Shown here: positions 10,512 through 21,709 of the stretch, in pieces | Position numbering within the stretch: position 1 is the stretch's first letter | Layout: every line of letters starts with the position of its first letter | Assembly: GCA_944990035.1 (NCBI GenBank) | Contig: CALYLX010000035.1 | Span: 1 to 64,000 of the forward strand | DNA from: Clitopilus passeckerianus | Taxonomy: Eukaryota > Basidiomycota > Agaricomycetes > Agaricales > Entolomataceae | Direction: 5' to 3' | DNA length: 64,000 nt | The notes under the pieces: model-generated | What the model saw: the letters and a program-made list of their open reading frames with translations, nothing else | What the model was told of the DNA's origin: nothing | The model's database searches: none | Program-made: the position numbers and the translations under genes

Positions 10512-11021
10512 TTAACAGTTGGGAGGGAATGGGCCACCTGAAATTGGTTAGGCACGATGTTCCCATGTCGGTCGAGAAGTTCGAGTGCTGAACTTACCCT
10601 TGAAATCAATCCAATACTCGGAAACCCAACATCCATCAGAGGTCTTGTCCCACCACCTGGCATCAGTCGGTCAGCATTACGCCCTCTTCGAAAGCTGTGA
10701 CTCGGACTTACGGATTTCCATAGACGGGGGTAGTGTTCTGATATTCAGCGCATTGAAGAGATAGAACCTGGGGGCGAAATTAACATGGGGCTCTTGAACG
10801 AAATTGATCGAGAAACCTGCCTTTCCCTTATTGTAAACCTTCTTGATTTTGCAGTTCGTCCTGGGGCAAGCCCTGCAGTTCAACATAGACGCTTTGACCG
10901 TGCCAGAGACGGCAAGTAGGGCAGCCTCACGGCGCGGCTCTACGATAGCAGGCTCGGGGATGGGCTCAGCGGCCACGAAGGCGATGAAGAAGGGAAGAGC
11001 GAGAATAGCAGCAAGTTTCAT
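10512..11021 (-). CDS. Small secreted cysteine-containing SH3b-like protein
   Basis: Start chosen at MKLAAILALPFF (11021); the longer frame upstream begins with a non-ATG codon. Residues 1-20 form a signal peptide ending VAA, followed by a Pro/Glu-rich propeptide with RR. The core (SGTVKASMLNCRACPRTNCK, then KKVYNKGKAG) and the next exons (TTPVYGNPWWDKTSDG, CWVSEYWIDFKG, ending GGPFPPNC) match the bacterial-type SH3 (SH3b) fold found in small secreted fungal proteins. Three introns are inferred: one after SINF (about 62 nt), one starting GTAAGT after GNP, and one starting GTAAGT after FKG. Five Cys residues remain in the mature part. SH3b domains often bind cell-wall peptides, so a role against bacteria or in wall binding is possible but inferred. 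Confidence 0.65.
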
Positions 11022-11100
11022 ATTCAAATTCAGTCTGAGTTCTGGGTGTGTTGGAAGGAAGTTGGAACTGCTTGAAGTCTCAGAGATTGAACCAGAGGCT

Positions 11101-11107
11101 TTTTATA
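11101..11107 (-). promoter_or_regulatory. TATA box of the SH3b-like gene
   Basis: TATAAAA on the minus strand, about 80 bp upstream of the ATG at 11021. Confidence 0.5.
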
Positions 11108-13398
11108 CCTAGCAATTGCCATGAAATGGGGAAAGGGTACCTCTAAGAAGGTATATTGGTCTCTGGAAGAGCGACCACCTCCCATGCGAATAGGAAGACG
11201 ACTATCAGCTCACATGGGCCGACGATATCCGTACAAATTACCACATCGATGCGATATATGGCTTGTCTCAGGCAAAAGTGATCGTTTGCGAGGCCAATTT
11301 AAGGCCAAACATCTTGGCGATCACGAAGTCCTATGAGTGTGAACATTGCGAAGAGGAGTAATCGAGGATTTTGAGCGCAAAGCAGATGGTAATCAGCTTC
11401 TATTATTGCCAAGCACTGGCGAGATGAGCATCATTTGGGCAGCCTTAGTTGGTTCTGCGGGAAGCCAAGATGTTATAGCCTTAGGATCGAGCTTGCATCT
11501 CTACAGCAGGGTCCACAGGAGACTTGGTTCAGTGGCAGCTCAGCGGTTCAGAATACAGTTATGCGCCACGGGCCCACGACGTTCAGCTCTTCAGCGCTTC
11601 CGCACTCCTTCAAATTTGTTCATTTGAGTAGCCAGTGATATATGAATTGCAAAGTATTCGTGGTTCATAGTCCAGGATTTTTTCTTGCCAGGTTTACTTT
11701 CAGCCTCAGACATGCAGTTGGTTGCTTTGGGCTGCCGCGGCCAAAAACGACCGTCGCCCCAACGTCATATCTTGATACCCAGTCGTCTGACGACTGGGCC
11801 GCTCATATAGCGGTGACGGTAGCACATTATACTAACCCTTTCTAGTAGCTAATAACTGCTCGATCAGTATACATGTACGACATAGTGGTTTTCTTGGTCC
11901 CAGCCAAAGCTCCGACAACGAAGGAGGATCGACGGAAGTCGCTGATGCCACAAGACGTTGATCCGCTCCTCGATAATTCCAAATTCAATACCAATCACTT
12001 GCCAATTTCAGCCGGATACTTGAGAATAGGATCACAATCGCTGTCCGTACGACCCCCAAAGAACTTGGCCTTTCATGGGGACTTGTACCATGTTGATTAT
12101 CACCGCTTAATCACACTTGGATTTATCAAAGCAAGATCAAAGGACCATATCGCCTTGAGCCAAACACGCAGGCGTAAACGGTGGAGAATTTGGAGCTACT
12201 TGTCTCATCTCTCCTAGCCTCGTTAAACCGATGGAAAGACGTTCAATGATGTTATACTTGTGTGCTCGTCTTTCCATGTGATTTCTTCGAGTTTTGGTCA
12301 TAGAGTAACTTTAGCTAATGATAGAGCATGCTAACGGTGCTTACGGCTAGATTTTGGAGATGTCAGACTCGACGACCTTGCAAGCGGATTTGTCGTCTAG
12401 CTAAAACGCTACATTTTGGCTAGTGAAATGAAAAATCGTCAAAAAATATCAGTCATGAGTGCGGAGCACGGGCTAGAACGGTGCAAGCTTTAAGTGCTAA
12501 ATCAGCTTTATTCTTATTATAGTGCATGAGCCAGTGTTGGGCGACCATAATCTGCCAACTCGCCAACTCGGAGCCCGGCGGCATATGGTCTCATTAGGCT
12601 CGCTTTCATAGAGAAGAACTTCCCCTAGCTGACATACCATGTGGATAGGTACAAGTTCACCTTCGCCATTCGTAAAATTTGAGCTGCCAGACATTTGGTG
12701 GGACCAATGATCTCCTTCGGTGTACCGTATGGTCATTGAAGGAGTTCGGAAGTGCCAAAACAAGTAAAAGAAGCCAGAGTCGCGTACCTACGCGTACCTC
12801 CCCCATATCACTAAAGACATGTTGTTTGGCTCAAAGATCGACCGAAGACGTTGTCGTGGACGGCCTATTTTTGTCGTTTCATCTGGAAGATCGGCCCCAT
12901 CAGCGAGTGATGTTGATTAAGAATTGTTGACTGGACCAACGCCAATCAGTCTTGTGCATAGCTTTAGGTTCAAACCATCACCACCACGCAACAAAAGAAC
13001 GCCGCTGGCCTTCTAGCTCGTATTCCGCCTCGTATACGCAAAAACTGAGAGCTTTAATTGTTCTATGCATGGCTTTAAGTCACACTTTCCGGACCATGTG
13101 TTGGATTGACATGGAATCAGATCCACAAGCGTTCAATCCCAGTGATCTGTCACTCCGACTTAGCCCTTCCGACTTAGCCTTTTCGTACAGACTCAGCCCA
13201 CGACCATCAAAACATGAAGCAATTGTATTACATCCGACCTCCGAGCAAGACCGTGTTGAGTAAGCCCCCAAGGTCATGTCAGAATCGGTGGAAGGGCTGG
13301 TGGGGGACCGTTGCCTGGTGCCGCTGAAGGCCACCTTGACAAGCCACAGGTCTCGGCGGCTAAACTGAACTCCAGTCTGGACTCTGCTTCGTGAAAAC
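11108..13398. other. Long stretch without recognised genes (about 2.3 kb)
   Basis: The open frames here are short and lack signal peptides, domains or compatible splice sites. No inverted repeats or transposase motifs were noticed. It separates the SH3b gene from the KKKR repeat-protein gene and may hold regulatory DNA or decayed sequence. Confidence 0.4.
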
Positions 13399-13407
13399 TA
13401 TAAAAAG
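13399..13407 (+). promoter_or_regulatory. TATA box of the KKKR repeat-protein gene
   Basis: TATAAAAAG, about 150 bp upstream of the ATG at 13549. A pyrimidine-rich leader (CTCTTACACTCTTCACTTCTC-like) follows, as is common in highly expressed fungal genes. Confidence 0.55.
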
Positions 13408-13548
13408 AGCTCGGGATGCCTCGTCGTTTCTTCAGCTGGTCTCACCCCAAAACACTCTCTTACACTCTTCACTTCTCGCCTTCCTCCTTCTTCAATCTAC
13501 TTTCCTTCTATCGTTTCTCTTACACTCTCAAAACACTTCATATTCATA

Positions 13549-14348
13549 ATGGTCGCTGGAAAGACTCAGATCGCTGCCGCCGTCGCTGTCATCGCCTTTG
13601 GAGGCTCTGCTCTCGCCGCGCCAACCGACCGAATGGTCGCTCGGGACTTCGACGAGGAACTCTACGCCATTCTTGCTCGCAGCAACCAAGCAGGCAAAGC
13701 TGCCGGAAAGGTTGTTGGTCACGTCGTCAAAGATGCGGCTCACTCTGCCCTGACCGACCATATCACCGCCAAGCTCAACGACAAGGCTAAGGGGCACACG
13801 GCTGCAAACCCTGCCGTAAATGCTGCTGTTTCGAAGATGTAAGTCCTTCGACTCGTATAACTCTCCTACTGGAAATCTAACTTGACTTTGCAGGATTGGT
13901 GGTCACTCCAACGGTGCTGTCGCCACCGCCCTTGGTCAGTTCCACCCTGGTGGCAAGAAGAAGCGTGACGTCGAAGACGAGGTCTTTGAGATCTTTACTC
14001 GCAGCAACCAAGCAGGCAAGGCTGCAGGAAAAGTAGTCGGCCACGTCATCAAGGACGCAGCACATTCTGCTTTGACCGACCATATCACTGGCAAACTGAA
14101 CGACAAGACCAAATCTCAGACACCCGTGAACCCTGCCGTCAACGCTGCCATCGCCAAGGCGTAGGCTGCTCGTTTCCCTAGTATTCCCATAGGGTTCTGA
14201 CTCCGTATACAGCTCTGGTCCTCATTCCAATGCTGCTGTCGCCGCTGCTCTTGGTCATCTCCACGGTGGTGGAAAGAAGAAGCGTGACCTCGAGGACGAT
14301 CTTATGGAAATCTTCGCTCGTGCCTTTGAGCTCGACGATCTGGAGTAA
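13549..14348 (+). CDS. Secreted internally repeated protein with KKKR sites (candidate Kex2-processed repeat protein)
   Basis: Three exons (13549-13838, 13894-14160, 14213-14348) give 230 residues in one intact frame. Residues 1-23 form a signal peptide (VAVIAFGGSALA). The mature part is built from a unit repeated twice plus a partial third. Each begins with an acidic peptide after a basic site: VAR then DFDEELYAILAR; KKKR then DVEDEVFEIFTR; KKKR then DLEDDLMEIFAR. Units 1 and 2 continue SNQAGKAAGKVVGHV, a DAAHSALTDHIT segment and NPAVNAA, then HSN-AVA-ALG and GGKKKR. Both introns are phase 2 and sit at the same point in the unit, after NPAVNAA. Kex2-type proprotein convertases cut after KR, so release of related peptides or amphipathic domains in the Golgi is plausible. 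Function unknown. Confidence 0.85.
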
Positions 14349-14642
14349 AGGAAGAGGGGTTTGTATGAGTAGTGTTATTACCTTAATCATTCGACTAGCA
14401 TAAACCACCCCTCGTCAGATGTGCTGAGGAGGAGGCAATTAATCACCTTTTATGCATACTATTCACATCACGTTGAGATTGGAGCGAGTAAAAGTAAGGC
14501 ATATTGAACTTCGTGTTTGTTTGAAAAGCGACAACATGCGAAATCATAGTAAACATAAATGCAAAGCGACTACTAATCTAACAATCCATAGAAGTAGGTA
14601 TTATGTACACTCCCACCGCCCATCCAACAACACCTCCTACAC

Positions 14643-16175
14643 CTAAACCGCAGCACCATTACCCTCCTCAGCAGCCCTAGCAGCTCTCCTAGCCTTCTTA
14701 GCCGCAGTCGCAGCAGCAGCCTTAGCCTTCTTCGCCTCCTCCTTCGCAACCTTATCAGCAGCCTCTTTAGCCTTGGCCTCTTCCTCAGCCTTCTTCTTCT
14801 CCTCTTCCAGCTGTGCCTTCGACTTTTGCACTGGCTTGCCGGCGGCTGCGGCTGCAGCGGCCTTCTTGGCTTCACGGGCTTTCTTCTCGTCTTCTTTGAT
14901 GCGCTTGATGCGAGGGTCAAGGCTGAGTTGGTGAAAAGTAGTATGTTTAGATATTCGGGTATACAAGGGGAGGAAAGGAATGCCTACTTCAGCGCGAGAT
15001 CAACCAAACCACGAATTTTGGCAGTGTCTTCCTTCTTTCGGCGGGCACGTTCGGTTTTGTTTTTCTTCTCAGTGTAACGCTTGTCGTCACGGCTATATAA
15101 TTCAATCTTAGGTTAGAAATCGGGAATCAAAATGTAGAAAAAATTGTACCTATCGCTGCCTTCGTTAACCTCCTTATCCAACCACTCGAAGCTTCTCCAA
15201 CTGTCAAAGTTGTACCAGAAATCGTAGAAGCCTTCAACGTCTTCTTTGGAGGCGTCGAGGGTGCCGAGTGCAGGTACAGGTTGGACACGAGAGAATCGCT
15301 CGTAGAGTTTGAAGATGGGGGTAAAGGTTTTGAAGAAATCCTTCTTCTTTGCCTACATGAAAAAAAATGACATCAGCTGCCTGCTCTGAGAGGCAAAGAC
15401 GAATATCAGAATCTAACCTTGAACTCCTTCTCGGTTATACCAGTAATCCTCTCCTCCCTCTCGAGAAGATCATGGTCGACAGAGTCATATTGCCGCCTCT
15501 TCTCGGGGTTGGTGAGAACCTCGTGGGCTTTTTGGATACACTTGAAGAATGCATCATCGTTGGTGTTTGACTGGGTGATTCCGAGATATGTGGATATCGG
15601 CTCAGTGGTGGTGGTTGAGGCTTTCTTGTCGGGATGGTGCTTGAGAACCTTTTTGCGATCTGTAATAAGTGCACTTTTGAGTGAAGCTGAAGGGTGAAAG
15701 AAGATTAGTGCATGGCTTACGTGCGATCTTGATCTGGTCTGGTGTTGCGAGGTATCTGAACTTGGACAGACCAAGAACCGCATAATTGTCTTGTTTCTGC
15801 GATAAGACCTCTCAGTATCGACATTTTGTAGAATTTTCAAAGAGATCGCACCTTCCACTCCTTGGGATCTTGGGCCAACAATTCCTCTGGCTCCTCCTCA
15901 TCTCCAACGCCGAGATCATCTTCAATACCGTTCTCGCCAGCAGCAAGCTTCTTCTTGGCTTCATTTTCTGCCTCTAGGAATGCATCCAAGGACTCGAAGT
16001 TGTGATTATGGTGCAGCACCAGTCGTAGGTGGTTGAGGTGAGCAACACCAACTGGTAGCAGAGTTCGATGGCCGGTTGGGTGCGGTGCGGTGATTTTGGA
16101 CGCCGACGTCGACGGTGGCGAATAGCCTCTGGGAACGGCGGGCGTTGCTACTGGCACTGCGATGACCGACGCCAT
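14643..16175 (-). CDS. ZUO1: Zuotin, ribosome-associated J-domain co-chaperone
   Basis: Starts MASVIAVPVATPAVPRGY. An N-terminal region (LLPVGVAHLNHLRLVLHHN) precedes an acidic stretch and the J domain: KQDNYAVLGL, then HPDKK with the HPD motif, an insertion, and EVLTNPEKRRQYDSVD. Then comes the zuotin homology domain (FFKTFTPIFKLYERFS, FYDFWYNFDSWRSFEW, GSDSRDDKRYTEKKNKTERA). The C-terminus is a long Lys/Ala/Glu helix (KKAREAKKAAAAAAA to AARAAEEGNGAAV) that contacts the ribosome in yeast. There are several short introns. With Ssz1, zuotin forms the ribosome-associated complex that stimulates Ssb Hsp70 on nascent chains. The SANT domains of animal MPP11 are absent, as in yeast. Confidence 0.9.
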
Positions 16176-16837
16176 TTTCTCGACGTTTTCTATTTTTTTG
16201 GCGAAGATTTGCCTTGAGCAATCGTTCAAGCGATCAAGGATTTTTCTCGCGTTGTTGTGGTTTATTTGATCTTCAGGCTATTGGCTTCCATTCAATGTCG
16301 GTCTTTCGGACCGCATGTTGATTCGGAGATCAAACTTGCCACGTTTTTACTCAGCTGAACTTGAATCGGAATCAAAACAATCTCGCAACTTTTATTTCCC
16401 CGAGGTAATCCCGGAACCGCAACCTTGACGTCTTCCAGGGTTTCCATGAGCCGCAAACCAATCACAGCCTTGCGAAAAGTTTTCGAGTCATTAATTCAGA
16501 AGATGCTGACTGAAATCTCTGATGCATTGACCTCGTGTCTACGGGTGGCCTTCCGCTAGCCTTCCATGGATAGGTATCGCCTTGTTTTGGGTGCGAAGAG
16601 TAAGGATCGCGTTCTCAAAAGAGCTTGAACAATATATTAGCCTGACATGGCTTTCTAATCACTCTGGTACAGCATCCTAATATGTATACTATTATCGTCT
16701 ACGTGGACGATAAGAGGTCTAGGGTCGTCCGTGGAGTGCGCTCATCGGAACTGGCACTGCTAGGGTATAAAATCCAGGATGGGTAAAGAAAGACTTGGAT
16801 TCATTCTTCGCCCTCTCGACTCAACCCCGAAAACCTG
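16176..16837. promoter_or_regulatory. Divergent promoter region between zuotin and the arrestin-like gene
   Basis: Genes on both sides are transcribed away from this 660 bp stretch. On the plus strand TATAAAA lies at 16766-16772, about 65 bp before the arrestin-like ATG. No TATA was seen on the zuotin side, which fits a housekeeping promoter. Confidence 0.5.
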
Positions 16838-18424
16838 ATGGAAAACTTAATTAGCTCAAACTATTCCGAACTTCCCTTCTTCAACTACCCGCCTTGCGTT
16901 GGTCCCTGTTATGAACCTAAACCTCGTTGTCCACCCAACTACTCTGTGGCCCCTAATCGCGGAGAGCGCCAGTTGCAGTTCACGCCACGCTTCAACCAGC
17001 CCTCGTCGAGCGATACTTATGTCACCTCGTCTGGTAACATTGTCGTCACTCTAAGTAACCAGGAACCTGCTCCTGCAACACCGTCTTATGGTCTACGAGG
17101 TCTCGTCAACGGGATCGTACACTGCAGACAACCAGACAGAGTAAGCCACATTTCGATAAAGGTGAATTTTACTTACTCAAGTATGACAATCCAGCCGCTG
17201 AACAACCTTTGACCAGGTCGAAGGCAAAACAAATGCTTCAGCGTTCGTCGCAGGCGTTTCCTGGACACGATGTTTCACACTTTGGCAACGGACATGCCTG
17301 GACCAATCGTGTCCTTCTTTACACCCGTTCTCGTACCAACTTCCTGCAAGATGCACCATTAATGGCACGGAATGCCGGCTTCCTCCCAGCTATGTAGTGG
17401 GCTGGCATCCGGGTCTTCCTGTTGACTTCGCCAGCGTCAAATATTCTATCACCATCTCGGTCACGTACGTCCGACGTGCTTTTGAGTTGACTGACCGGGT
17501 TAAAACGTATGTGACCTCCCTGTGAGAGAGGAAAGGCTTGGTTCTGATCTCGTCAACCATTAGCTTCGAAATACCATTCACATACGCTCCTCAAACTCAA
17601 GCCGACATGCCTATTATTACTGGGCTATGTTTCTTCACCTCCATAAAATCATCTCCGGATCTCTGGTACCAGGCAGTGTCGCTATCAAAGCCCCGGCACG
17701 ACCTTCAACTACAGCCAATCAGCTGCCTCGTAAGTTCCATGCACCTCGCATGCCCCCTCTATCAGCACTAACCCTCCCTCAGATGTTCGTCCCCAGCTGC
17801 CGCACCTACTCCCTCCGCGACTCCATCCCCTTCCACATCCAACTAAACAGCACCCTCACCTCCCTCCGCGAATTCCTCCGACCAGGCCTAGACGACTCCA
17901 GCAACCCTGGTGACTTCCTCAAACCTTCAGCCTCCACCGGCAAAGGGAAATTCCCCAAAAAGTGCCCACTAGAATGCTTATCCGTGTTCAGTGTGAAAAT
18001 GGTTCGTAAAACTCTTGTCACCACCCTTCGGGGAGAGCTGCTCTCGAAAGAGACGGCGTTAGGTGAGGGTTGGCTATGTGAGATTCCGCCAGACATGTGT
18101 CCTCCTGAATTCGAATCTGGATTCGGGAGGAGGAAAGGGATGTGGTGCATTTGAACTGTAAAGGCGAGATACAGGCGGGGGAGGGTGTGAGGGTTGGATC
18201 TTTTCAGATAATGAATATTGTTATTGAGGTAAAGCACGTTTTCTGTTTGATCAGAGTTTGAGACTGATTGGACTGTGTTCGTGTAGGATGCGATTGTGCT
18301 CAGGATCCAGCCCCCAGCATTACCAGATCAGCCTTCGCCATTTCTGCCTGCTGAGATTTCAATACCGATAAGATTGGTGACGGACTCGTATGTGGATGCG
18401 CCCGATTATGATATTGGGACCTAG
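16838..18424 (+). CDS. Arrestin-like protein of Agaricomycete type
   Basis: Starts MENLISSNYSELPFF. Exons read GNIVVTLSNQEPAPATPSYG, GLVNGIVHCRQPDRVSHISI, VEGKTNASAFVAGVSWTR, FSYQLPARCTINGTE, RLPPSYVVGWHPGLP, SVKYSITISVTYVRR, ISFEIPFTYAPQTQAD, SCRTYSLRDSIPFHIQL, VHLNCKGEIQAGEGVRVG and IPIRLVTDSYVDAPDYDIG. This alternating beta-strand order, with a short SVKYSITISV strand and a final IPIRLVTDS, is that of fungal arrestin-like proteins. Such proteins act as adaptors in trafficking or ubiquitination of membrane proteins. Introns begin GTGAAT (17162) and GTTAAA (17503), with others downstream. Near 18115-18135 the frame must change by one base to reach VHLNCKGE. A cryptic intron or an indel is possible there. 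Confidence 0.65.
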
Positions 18425-18643
18425 TATTTCTTCTGCTGTTGATGATATACGCCGAATGGCAGGAGCGCCTCGTATTCCCCAGGACCACGTAGAACGGCTC
18501 ATATGGTTGACTGGACATCACGTCGAGTTGTCAACCAACAGACAGCCCCACAGGACATGGATTCTTCGCGAGCCTAGAGCCTAGAGCTTGATGTGATAGT
18601 AAATTGGGAATAATATTACGACCTGTCATATAATATACAATGA

Positions 18644-21054
18644 TTATAGGAACGACTTCTCCTGAACCCTCTCCTTCAGTCCCTTCTCCAAATCGAATTC
18701 CTCGCCTTCCGGCTCCCGACTTCCGAACCTCGCCAAACCCAAGCCAAGCATATTTGGCTTCAGTTTGCCTGCGTCCTTCCCATTATCCACCCCAGCATCA
18801 ACATTCACCACCTCAACAGCAGGACCCGAACCATTTTCAGGTGTTGGACCCCTCGACCTTCTGCCTCTGTCCCTGCCTCTCTGCTCCACCCCAGGACTTG
18901 GAGATAATTCCCTCGCTCGGTTTCGCGGCGTATGGTTAGGCGAGCCCGAGCCAGCAGGTCCGACTAGAGTTCGAGGCTGGTCCCGAATGTGAGCACCGTA
19001 GCTTCTTAATGTCTTGACGATGAGAGCGAAGTAAATGAGCCCGAGGGCAAGGATGCAGGTTATGGCTATTCGGGGACCTAGGGCTGCGCGGGGGGATACA
19101 GGATTGTTTGCGTCTGGGTCTGGGTCGTCGGAGGAGCCGGTGCGCCAGACGTAGGAGAGGATTGAGACGATGAAAGCTACCATAGACCTGAGGACGGTAT
19201 GTGAGTAGAGAAGGTGGATGTGCGCCTGGAAGACTTACCAGGCTAACCATATCGCAGGCATTGCCAGTAGTACCCAGACGTTCCACCATATCAGGGTGTC
19301 CGTGCGTCGTGCTTGCTGTGTGCGTTATATCAGCACCTGAACAATAGTGCATAAAGAAGCGCAGGCCGACTAACCTCCGCCCATTTGCATGCCCTGTACA
19401 TGCTCCGCATTGTCCCAAAACGAACGATGTAAATGCATCCATATGTGAGGCTCATCAAAGCACATATAAGGGATATAAAGGCAGCCGTTCGAGTTATGGG
19501 ATCATGACTTGCTTCCGGTATTTGAAACATCGTCAAAATCGCCCTGGCCATGGCCATCAGCAGGGGAATGGGGACAGCGGCTACGAACTACTCACGTCAG
19601 CAGCAAAGCCGAAACCAAGTTCAATGTCTTCCATTCTCTGAGCAACGAGTCGATAAAAGCTTCCCAGTTGCTCTTAAACCGAATCAAGGAATGTGGCACA
19701 ACGGGAGGTGACCATTCATCTGGAAATGGTAAGGGGGTTGTTGGTTCGTCCCAGGGTTGACCCAGCGGCTGCATTTGGGGTGGAAGAAAATGCGCGTGGT
19801 GGGCTGGGAAATCCTGTGTGAGGTGGGCCGGTAGGGTCTGGTATCCCATAGCCACCGGCAGCAGAAGGGTTCTGTCTACCCGCCCAATATTGAGCAGCAG
19901 GACCTCTACCCCCACCTCCGCATTCTATCATCCTTTGGATATCAGGCTTGCTGACTTCTGCGTCCTCGAACAGCTTGGCAACGCGTGTAAAATACATCGA
20001 CGGGAGTCGAAGTAGGAAGTTGAGGTATATTTGCCGTGGAAGTGTATCGGTGAAGAACCAGCGCACATTCTGGCTAGCGGTGACCACACTTGATGAGGGT
20101 ATACATTGACATTGGGTGCAGTACATCGAGTCTTGAGATCCATGATGCTCGTGAAGGTGGAGGAAATTCGTTGCTGGGGATGAGAGCAGCGATTTTTTGA
20201 GCTTGCGTTTTAACTTGAATGGGTCAATGGGGATGAATGGTTCATCGTGATCTTGAGCATGTCGATGGCGAGTCAGGTTTGCAGATAGTTGTTGGAATAT
20301 TCGCAAAGGGGAGGTCGCCCTGGCAAGAGAGGGAGAACGTGACCCTGGAGTGCCCTTAGTGGGGGATGGAGGGAGGGAAGGATCGCTAATGCTTGTTATG
20401 GGTATTTTAGCGATTTCTGTGCTGAATGTTAGTTTCGCCTCGAGCTTGGCTAGGTGAGAGTAACGTACGAGGTCGACTCGAGATGTGGCCAGGATCGCTC
20501 TCAAACGAGACCCGTGGTTTAGCATCAACCTGAGAGGTATCAGCAGACGTCGAGGCATGGGATGAAGCCTTCGTGGTTTGGTATGGTCCTTTCCACGTAT
20601 GGGCATTTCTCTGGGATTCCAGTTCGGAAGTTGAAAAGGAAGGCAGGGAGTGAGTTTCTACTAGACTCCTTCTGTACAAATGGCTTGGTAGAGCTTGTGA
20701 CGGAAGCACCGGCGACCGACGCGGTCTACTGGAACTTGGGTCTGTGCTCGTTGGTAAACCAGTTGGCAAAGCTGATAATTTATCCGAGGATGTTTGGTCG
20801 GAAAGGTGTGAGCCTGGAAAATAATATTTAAGGTTAGAGCAAGTTGTGATGCATAATACCACAATAGCTAACCTCCAAGCATTTTATCAGCTGCTGAAGA
20901 ATGGACAGAAGCTGATATCCAGGGTTAGAAGCATGTTATTCAAAAGATTCTCGGAAGTGTGCACACCTTGACTTGAGCTCAGCGTTACTTGAGGGATTGG
21001 AGTCCTTGCATCTGCATCATCATTGGCCACTTCGCTAAGGGGATGTAATTCCAT
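18644..21054 (-). CDS. Multi-pass membrane protein, uncharacterised Agaricomycete family
   Basis: Starts MELHPLSEVANDDADAR (21054). The N-terminal half is long, Ser/Pro-rich and cytosolic-looking. A middle domain (VRWFFTDTLPRQIYLNFLLR, PSMYFTRVAKLFEDAEV, PDIQRMIECGGGGRGPAA) follows. A 76 nt intron (GTAGAC...TTCCCAG) restores the frame into QPLGQPWDEPTTPLP and NWEAFIDSLLREWKTLN. Membrane segments follow: NIVSALL-like, AAFISLICALMSLTYGCIYI, WWNVWVLLAMPAIWLAW, MVAFIVSILSYVW and IAITCILALGLIYFALIVKT. The tail is Ser/Arg/Pro-rich and ends RVQEKSFL. Four or five transmembrane helices at the C-terminus with a large soluble N-terminus are typical of an unnamed mushroom family. Location is probably the plasma or an internal membrane. 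Function unknown. Confidence 0.65.
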
Positions 21055-21709
21055 TTATTGGACCTTGTCTAATGTTCTTCGACGTCCAGAAGCGCTCCGA
21101 GTTCGTTCGGTCGATTCAGCCAGGGGAGAATATTCTGATGAAAGGGCCGACAGTTGTTAACACAGTCATAAGCCTGGCATCTCTATAAGGGCTCTTACAG
21201 CATTCGTATAGCTCGGCAGCCCAGTTCCAGTTTTGTTGACCAATGCCGTGGTGGCTTCGTCAACACCAGCCAAAGTCACGGCCAAAGTGCTGTACGGTCC
21301 GCGGTCACGGTAGCCCAGCCAACTCCAACCATCCGAAGTCGAAGTTGTCACGAAACGCAGGCAGTCATGTGCACGTGATGTCAGTCACACCGCTCCTTTC
21401 GCCCAACGGGCTAAATTAGAACGCGTCAGGCAATCCGAGGCCAGAGCAGTTCATGGTGTGTAATCGTGTGACGAGTTCTCTCCGACCACGCGATATGGGT
21501 ATAATGACAGGGGTCGGAGGCAGGAAAAACTCGGAAGTCGGCAGCTTCATCCTCAAGTATCTTTAAAGTTTAAAGAATCTCGCTGCGCGAAGAGCATGGA
21601 ATCAATCCAATCTGGATGTACCTCAGCCGAGTAGCCTGAGAGACGACAGAGTACGATCATGTTAGAGGTCGCCGAAGTGCGAAATGTTAAACTAGTTGGC
21701 TAATCTCAA
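21055..21709. other. Intergenic region, no gene recognised
   Basis: Upstream region of the membrane-protein gene and 3' flank of the propeller gene. A 61-residue open frame at 21166-21351 has no recognisable features. Confidence 0.4.

Noticed and set aside
12497..12763. Minus-strand 88-residue open frame
   Set aside because: No domain, no signal peptide, no supporting splice sites.
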